Positions 60,201-64,000 of a DNA stretch of 64,000 nt are shown here, one piece after another. The stretch's first letter is position 1; every line of letters begins with the position of its first letter. A model generated the notes under the pieces. The model had not been told where the DNA came from. It saw nothing but the letters and a program-made list of their open reading frames with translations, and searched no databases. The position numbers and the translations under genes are program-made. Source of the stretch: Brachionus manjavacas (Eukaryota; Rotifera; Eurotatoria; Ploima; Brachionidae); NCBI GenBank assembly GCA_019054805.1, contig JAHQIY010000005.1:1409501-1473500 (forward strand), read 5' to 3'.

Positions 60201-60911
60201 ATAAATAAAAAATGTTAAATTGAATTTTTTAAAACTGGTCTGCTTTACATGAAAATGTATCTCTGCATTTAATTTTATAATTTAAAATTCTTATAAAACT
60301 TTTATTAGTGATAATTTTACTATTTAAAAGAAATTGTTTTTATAATTCACTTAACTTCATTTTTTTCCAAAATTTTGTCTCTGTCATTCATTTTTTTTCC
60401 TAAGTATATTTATTTGATATTTAATTAAAAATTTATTTAAAAAAAATGCTGCAAACCAACTGCTACTAATCTATTTTTCATATTTAATTGATCGGTTTTT
60501 TGAATTTTGAGTGAGATTATTATAAAATTTTGGATGCTTTTCGACAAGAAACAAAAAAAATTAAAATTGTTACCGAATAAAAAATCCAGTGAAGTCTCAG
60601 TAAGAAAATAATTTTCTCATTTGCTTCATATTTTAGTAAAGTTTATTTTTTGAAAAAAAAATTAACCAAGATTAAAAAAAATGAATCTTTTTAAGAAAGA
60701 TATTGATATAATATCATTTAAAAGACTTGAAAAAAATTTTCTTCTAACTGCTAACATAAATTTAAAAGCAATGAAATTTAAATTTAAAAAATAAAAGATA
60801 ACTTACACATGAGAGACATTTTGGATCTTTGTAATGTTCGAAACAAATTTTGCATGTTAAAAACTCGTCATTAATTTGTTCGGCTAGTTGAATAGCTTGT
60901 GTTTGTGCCAT
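54278..60911 (-). CDS. TRIM-family RING/B-box/coiled-coil protein (2 exons)
   Basis: Exon 1 60911-60807 (35 codons, donor GTAAGT) and exon 2 55957-54278, phase 0, 594 aa. The RING is split by the intron: C20-x2-C23, C35-x-H37-x2-C40-x2-C43, C64-x2-C67, followed by TGGVRKLNDNF. Then B-box 1 (from C105/C108), B-box 2 (about 159-190, MCKDHPNEQVRFYCEQCEIC), coiled coil about 193-315 and FVPGSLHLGTLG. An acidic linker follows, with repeated TQI/TQTD-type motifs, and a single NHL-like unit near the end (SEIIIIDPEANSLSILDRRG) rather than a full propeller. Likely an E3 ubiquitin ligase of the TRIM2/3/56-like group; the exact orthologue is unclear, hence no symbol. The 4.85 kb intron contains two DNA transposons. 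Splice sites and RING continuity make the model firm. Confidence 0.88.
56172..57593 (-). mobile_element. Merlin DNA transposon with 8-bp target duplication
   Basis: Terminal inverted repeats of 22 bp with one mismatch (GGCGATAGTCTAATT then G or A, then GTGAAC; 56172-56193 and 57572-57593) flanked by perfect 8-bp duplications AATTTTTC (56164-56171 and 57594-57601), the size expected for Merlin/IS1016. The transposase on the minus strand is broken: a zinc-ribbon N-terminus (57439-57137: C..C near GCYFCNSKLEL and FRCTNTGCQKF) joins directly to the DDE C-terminal half (57162-56533: IIISDSWSSYEKL, HTNKIEGLWKQAK), missing the first catalytic Asp region. A frameshift then leads to a C-terminal zinc-finger-like ORF (56552-56340: CTICQEK...HISKIH). 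Non-autonomous but with intact ends. Confidence 0.9.
58088..58504 (+). pseudogene. DDE transposase C-terminal fragment (mariner-like)
   Basis: Encodes GSKKLEILGKKFGIKIIFVP, KYHCELNPFEGLWCFLY (the second/third acidic catalytic region; the PKYHCELNP.E..W motif is typical of an invertebrate DDE-superfamily transposase), RTDQSFDKMKKLIDDARDDF and KLVRRFWRSVDAYYKGSTYG, ending at TAA 58502-58504. The 5' half with the first Asp is missing and no ends were found. Lies in the TRIM intron on the opposite strand. Confidence 0.65.
58985..59062 (+). mobile_element. Possible LINE 3' tail
   Basis: TTTACTACGGTCCAATACTG followed by ATAAACAAATAAATAAATAAT resembles the tails of the LINE fragments elsewhere in the window. 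No coding sequence. Confidence 0.3.
59215..59339. repeat. Dispersed ~120 bp repeat, copy 2 (TRIM intron)
   Basis: Collinear with 4814-4934 (blocks TAATTGCGG, CTCGAT, GGAGCC, CTCAAAAAGGTACTA, GGAGATGA, GCTAGGATAGAAAA), same orientation. Not coding. Confidence 0.6.
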
Positions 60912-63785
60912 CTTTGTAATGTATCAACCAAGTTAATAATAAATATTCAATAATAGTTGTCTAAATAAACAAAATAAAATTTCCTTTACGAAGAATAAAA
61001 TAGCAGCTTATCGCAAATTAGTAACTTCACCTCAGAGCCTTACCCTCAAACAAAAACTAAAGAATAATTAAGTCCATAATTTGAAAGCTAATAGGTTAGC
61101 AAGCAAAAGTTTTAAGAAATTGAAAATTATCTTAGAGATATTTTTTTGTTTATCATAAATTATCTATTTCTTAAGTTCCACAAAAAAATAATAAACCCAG
61201 AATTCCTCATGAAAAAACCATGTCAGTCACTATAAATCAATAAAATAGCCAGACTAAGTCGAACAATTTTTTTCAATCTAAATTTGGCTCTGCCAGTTGG
61301 GGTTGAATTTTTCTCATTAATAAAAACAAATTTTATTTATTTATTTATTGAACTTAATTAAGACAAACTTCATCTTACTTAAAATATTTATTAAATGATA
61401 AAAATTGCAAAAATTAAATTTTCGTAATATTTAGGCACTGAATTCGCCAAAATAAAGTCTGAAAAATTACTAAAATGATAGAAATAAAAAAGTTTTCGAA
61501 GCTGATTTAAATATTTTGTTTTAATTTTTATCTTTTAAGTGATATCGAAAATAAATTGCTACCAAAATTTTTTTTAAATTTAATGATTTTTAAAATAAAA
61601 AAATTTAAACTTAATTTTAAAATTTAATCAAAACGCAAATTTTTTCAAATTTTTTAGGGCTGAAAAGTCTAATAAAATTTGACCGATTCTAAAGAAAAAA
61701 ATTCCAAATTAGATAATAATTTGGCTTAGACTTCAGGAATTCTATTCCGATTTTTGTTAAAAATTTGAATTAAAAAGACATCTATTTATTATCATCACTT
61801 TTTTTCTGAAGAATCATTTACTTCTTTTCATGTGCTAGAAATAATTACAATGTAAAATTACCATAAAAAGATCAAAATTTGAATTAATGGTGTTTCAAAT
61901 TGAATTCAAATTTAAATATCAGTAAATTAAGTAAATTTTAACTAATTGATTTAAATGTTGATTCAAAATATCTTTTTTTCTTACTTTTAAAATGTTGCTT
62001 AAAAATAAGTTATATTTTCTATTATCAGAAAAAAAAATTTTTCAATGAACTTTTTATATCAAAGTGATGGTCTAACTAATTAGAAATTGAATAAAGCTTA
62101 TTGCTTAAGAATATATACAAAGAAGGTTTATTGATTTAATATATCTTTTATTTAAAAAAAATGAATATTCAATTTGAACCCAATTAAAAATACCGAATTT
62201 TCAAAAAAAATCTACCATAAAAAATAAACCAAATGTAAAAGTCTAAGCCTTAAATAAGTTTAAAAGGAAATAATCTACCCGTTTGTCCTTTTGGGGTTAA
62301 ATAAAAATTAAATAAAAATTTCTAGTTTTATATGAAAAAGATATGTTTTAGCTCTAGATGCTTTTAGCATTGATTCATAAGATTAGGCTTAGGAGAGAAA
62401 AAAATTAATTTTCATATTATCTAGAAAATTTTGCCAAATTAATGCTATAAACTTATTATTCAATTCTTGAATTAGAATAATAACATTTTGAAATCAAAGT
62501 TTACATATTTTCTCAAACGAAATTTTTTAGTTCAACATTACTTTGGACTTTTTCTTTTAACATTCTCAAACTAAAAGAAAATATTTTATTAAAATAATCT
62601 GACTAATTCTGCATAGCAAATTGACAAAGCAATAAATAATCATCGATCCTTTTCTATTTGAAATTTCGAAATTATAAAAAAATCAAGTCGATGGATAAAT
62701 TCTTGAAATATTCTTCATATGGAATTTTCTGGATGGTTTGAATAAATAAATATGAATATTTAATCGCATACTGAAAATGTGAATGATCATTGTTTGTAGA
62801 TGTTTATTTGTTCTAAAATTTGAGGTTAAAAATGATCTCCAGATAGTGGAATGGCATGGTGAAACTGGCCATCACCAAGCGCAGTATTGTAATTTGATAT
62901 TTTCTCTAAATTTTGATTCTTGATCTTTAGCTAATAATAAAAACATTAGAAAATTCAATCAGCTATTATAATAATCAATTTTTAAGAACCTAAAGAAAAG
63001 ATAATCAGAAAAATGCTTTAAAAATATAAGGCTTACGTAATTCACCCAATCTTATGTTTCTCTTGCTATAATTACAACACAACCAAACTATAAATTTGGC
63101 TGAAATCACATATTCTCTTAATTATTTTATACCTCTAGTTAAAATTATTTATTTAAATCAATTAACGCAATCATTTTGGCATAAGATTTATTATTCGAGC
63201 CAATGTTTGCCAAGTCATTCAAAAAAGGAGTTCAAAATAGCTGGTATTTGTACTTTTTTTGTGGTTTTAACGATCCTTTAAGTTTGATATTTTTTGTATT
63301 CAATCAATTACGCAATATGGCAGGAGTATTTATAGACAATAGATTAAGAATTTTTCTGATGTGTTTTCTCTTAGGCAAGACCTACGTGGATTAAATGTGA
63401 TGAAGACGCATTTAATGGAATTTAATTTGAGTATCAAGCTGATAAGAACAAACATCTAGTCGAGTTTAGTCTTGGAAAAAAAACTGCTTATTATCTTTAG
63501 ATTTATATTCAAGCTATCAGTTCTATTGACGCCAATGGGTTTAGTATGAATCATAGATGGTAAACAACAGTTTAAATTTCCTTATCGGGTAGATGACTTT
63601 ATAATCAATTGTATTTTTTATCTGAATATCTTGAGTAAAAGTGCAGTTTAATTTAATATTAAAGTTTATTCAAAAACTTTGTGGTCATGTCGACTTTGTG
63701 ATCAAGTGTCAACAAAAAAATAAAATTAAAAAGCAATTTTATTTATACTATCGGCACCAAAGCCATTTATTTATTAAATAATTAC
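60912..63785. other. AT-rich region upstream of the TRIM gene, no gene seen
   Basis: Should include the TRIM promoter at its left end. The one patch of ordinary composition is about 62825-62895 (GATCTCCAGATAGTGGAATG...); no convincing frame or splice structure there. Short ORFs at 63096-63394 have no protein-like features. Confidence 0.4.
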
Positions 63786-63897
63786 CTTTCTTTCACGGTT
63801 TTCAAATTTAACTCGTTAATTATTTTTCCAATGGTTTTAAAGTTCTCCTCTAATGCTTTACCAAGTTCTTCTTCACTTGAAATAATCTCATAATTTT
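63786..63897 (-). CDS. Candidate internal exon of an unidentified gene
   Basis: On the minus strand TTTAAG (acceptor) precedes 112 bases open in one frame only, followed by AG then GTAATT (donor). It encodes NYEIISSEEELGKALEENFK and TIGKIINELNLKTVKE, a charged, helical sequence. I do not recognise the family. The gene would start to the right of the window; a following exon in matching phase was not found to the left. Confidence 0.4.
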
Positions 63898-64000
63898 CTT
63901 AAATATAAAAAAATATTTTGCATGAAAAAAATTTTGGGGATCATGTTGATTGATTTTCAAGATTAAAATAATTTAAGTATGCGAAAATTCATAAACCATA

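Noticed and set aside
63096..63394. Short overlapping plus-strand ORFs near the right end
   Set aside because: Hydrophobic, low-complexity translations of AT-rich DNA without splice sites or family resemblance.
1..64000. tRNA, rRNA, CRISPR arrays, bacterial promoters or operons
   Set aside because: Scanned by eye for cloverleaf and T-loop motifs and for regularly spaced repeats; none found, and the window is eukaryotic.

Overview
This is a eukaryotic, animal-type window. It is very AT-rich, its genes are split by introns that are often only 47-63 bp, and it carries clear orthologues of metazoan genes: WDR81, an intronless forkhead factor of FoxL1 type, VWA8, and a TRIM (RING/B-box) protein. 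A secreted GH5 beta-mannanase with a fungal-type CBM1, which looks horizontally acquired but has a spliceosomal intron, together with abundant non-LTR retrotransposon, Merlin and KRBA2/Ginger-like debris, suggests a small invertebrate. A monogonont rotifer (Brachionus-like) is my best guess, but this is inference.

Layout. 1-7549 (+): 3' two thirds of a WDR81 gene (six exons; the BEACH end lies off the left edge). 7550-13170: AT-rich, no gene seen. 13171-14346 (+): single-exon foxL1-like gene, followed by a diverged ~450 bp tandem duplication and, 3 kb downstream, a short fragment resembling its own coding sequence. 18.1-19.7 kb: transposon remnants and a palindrome cluster. 19903-30267 (-): complete three-exon VWA8 (about 1845 aa); its introns hold a long-inverted-repeat element, a run of three hairpins and LINE 3' ends. 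30418-30579 (-): a 53-residue single-pass membrane protein directly upstream of VWA8. 32-33 kb: KRBA2-like and LINE fragments.

33.3-52.5 kb is the most unusual part: a nested palindrome. Two arms of about 5.8 kb (about 34.67-40.35 kb and 46.69-52.49 kb, inverted) each carry an intact two-exon CBM1-GH5 mannanase gene, a ferritin-like gene, a captured CBM1 mini-fragment bounded by 12-bp direct repeats, and a coding-like patch. A second inverted pair (40.0-41.3 / 43.4-44.8 kb) sits between the arms. In all there are five ferritin-like copies (two intact, two frameshifted, one truncated), two intact mannanases, one truncated mannanase fused in frame to LINE sequence, four copies of a 156-bp mariner-type MITE and several LINE pieces.

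52.8-53.3 kb: degenerate LINE reverse transcriptase. 54278-60911 (-): a two-exon TRIM gene whose 4.85 kb intron contains a Merlin DNA transposon with perfect 8-bp target duplications (AATTTTTC) and a second DDE transposase fragment. 63786-63897 (-): a lone candidate exon of an unidentified gene running in from the right edge.

WDR81 (endolysosome), VWA8 (mitochondrial AAA+/VWA) and FoxL1 are unrelated housekeeping or developmental genes. The mannanase and ferritin-like genes form an amplified accessory unit. No tRNA, rRNA or CRISPR was seen.
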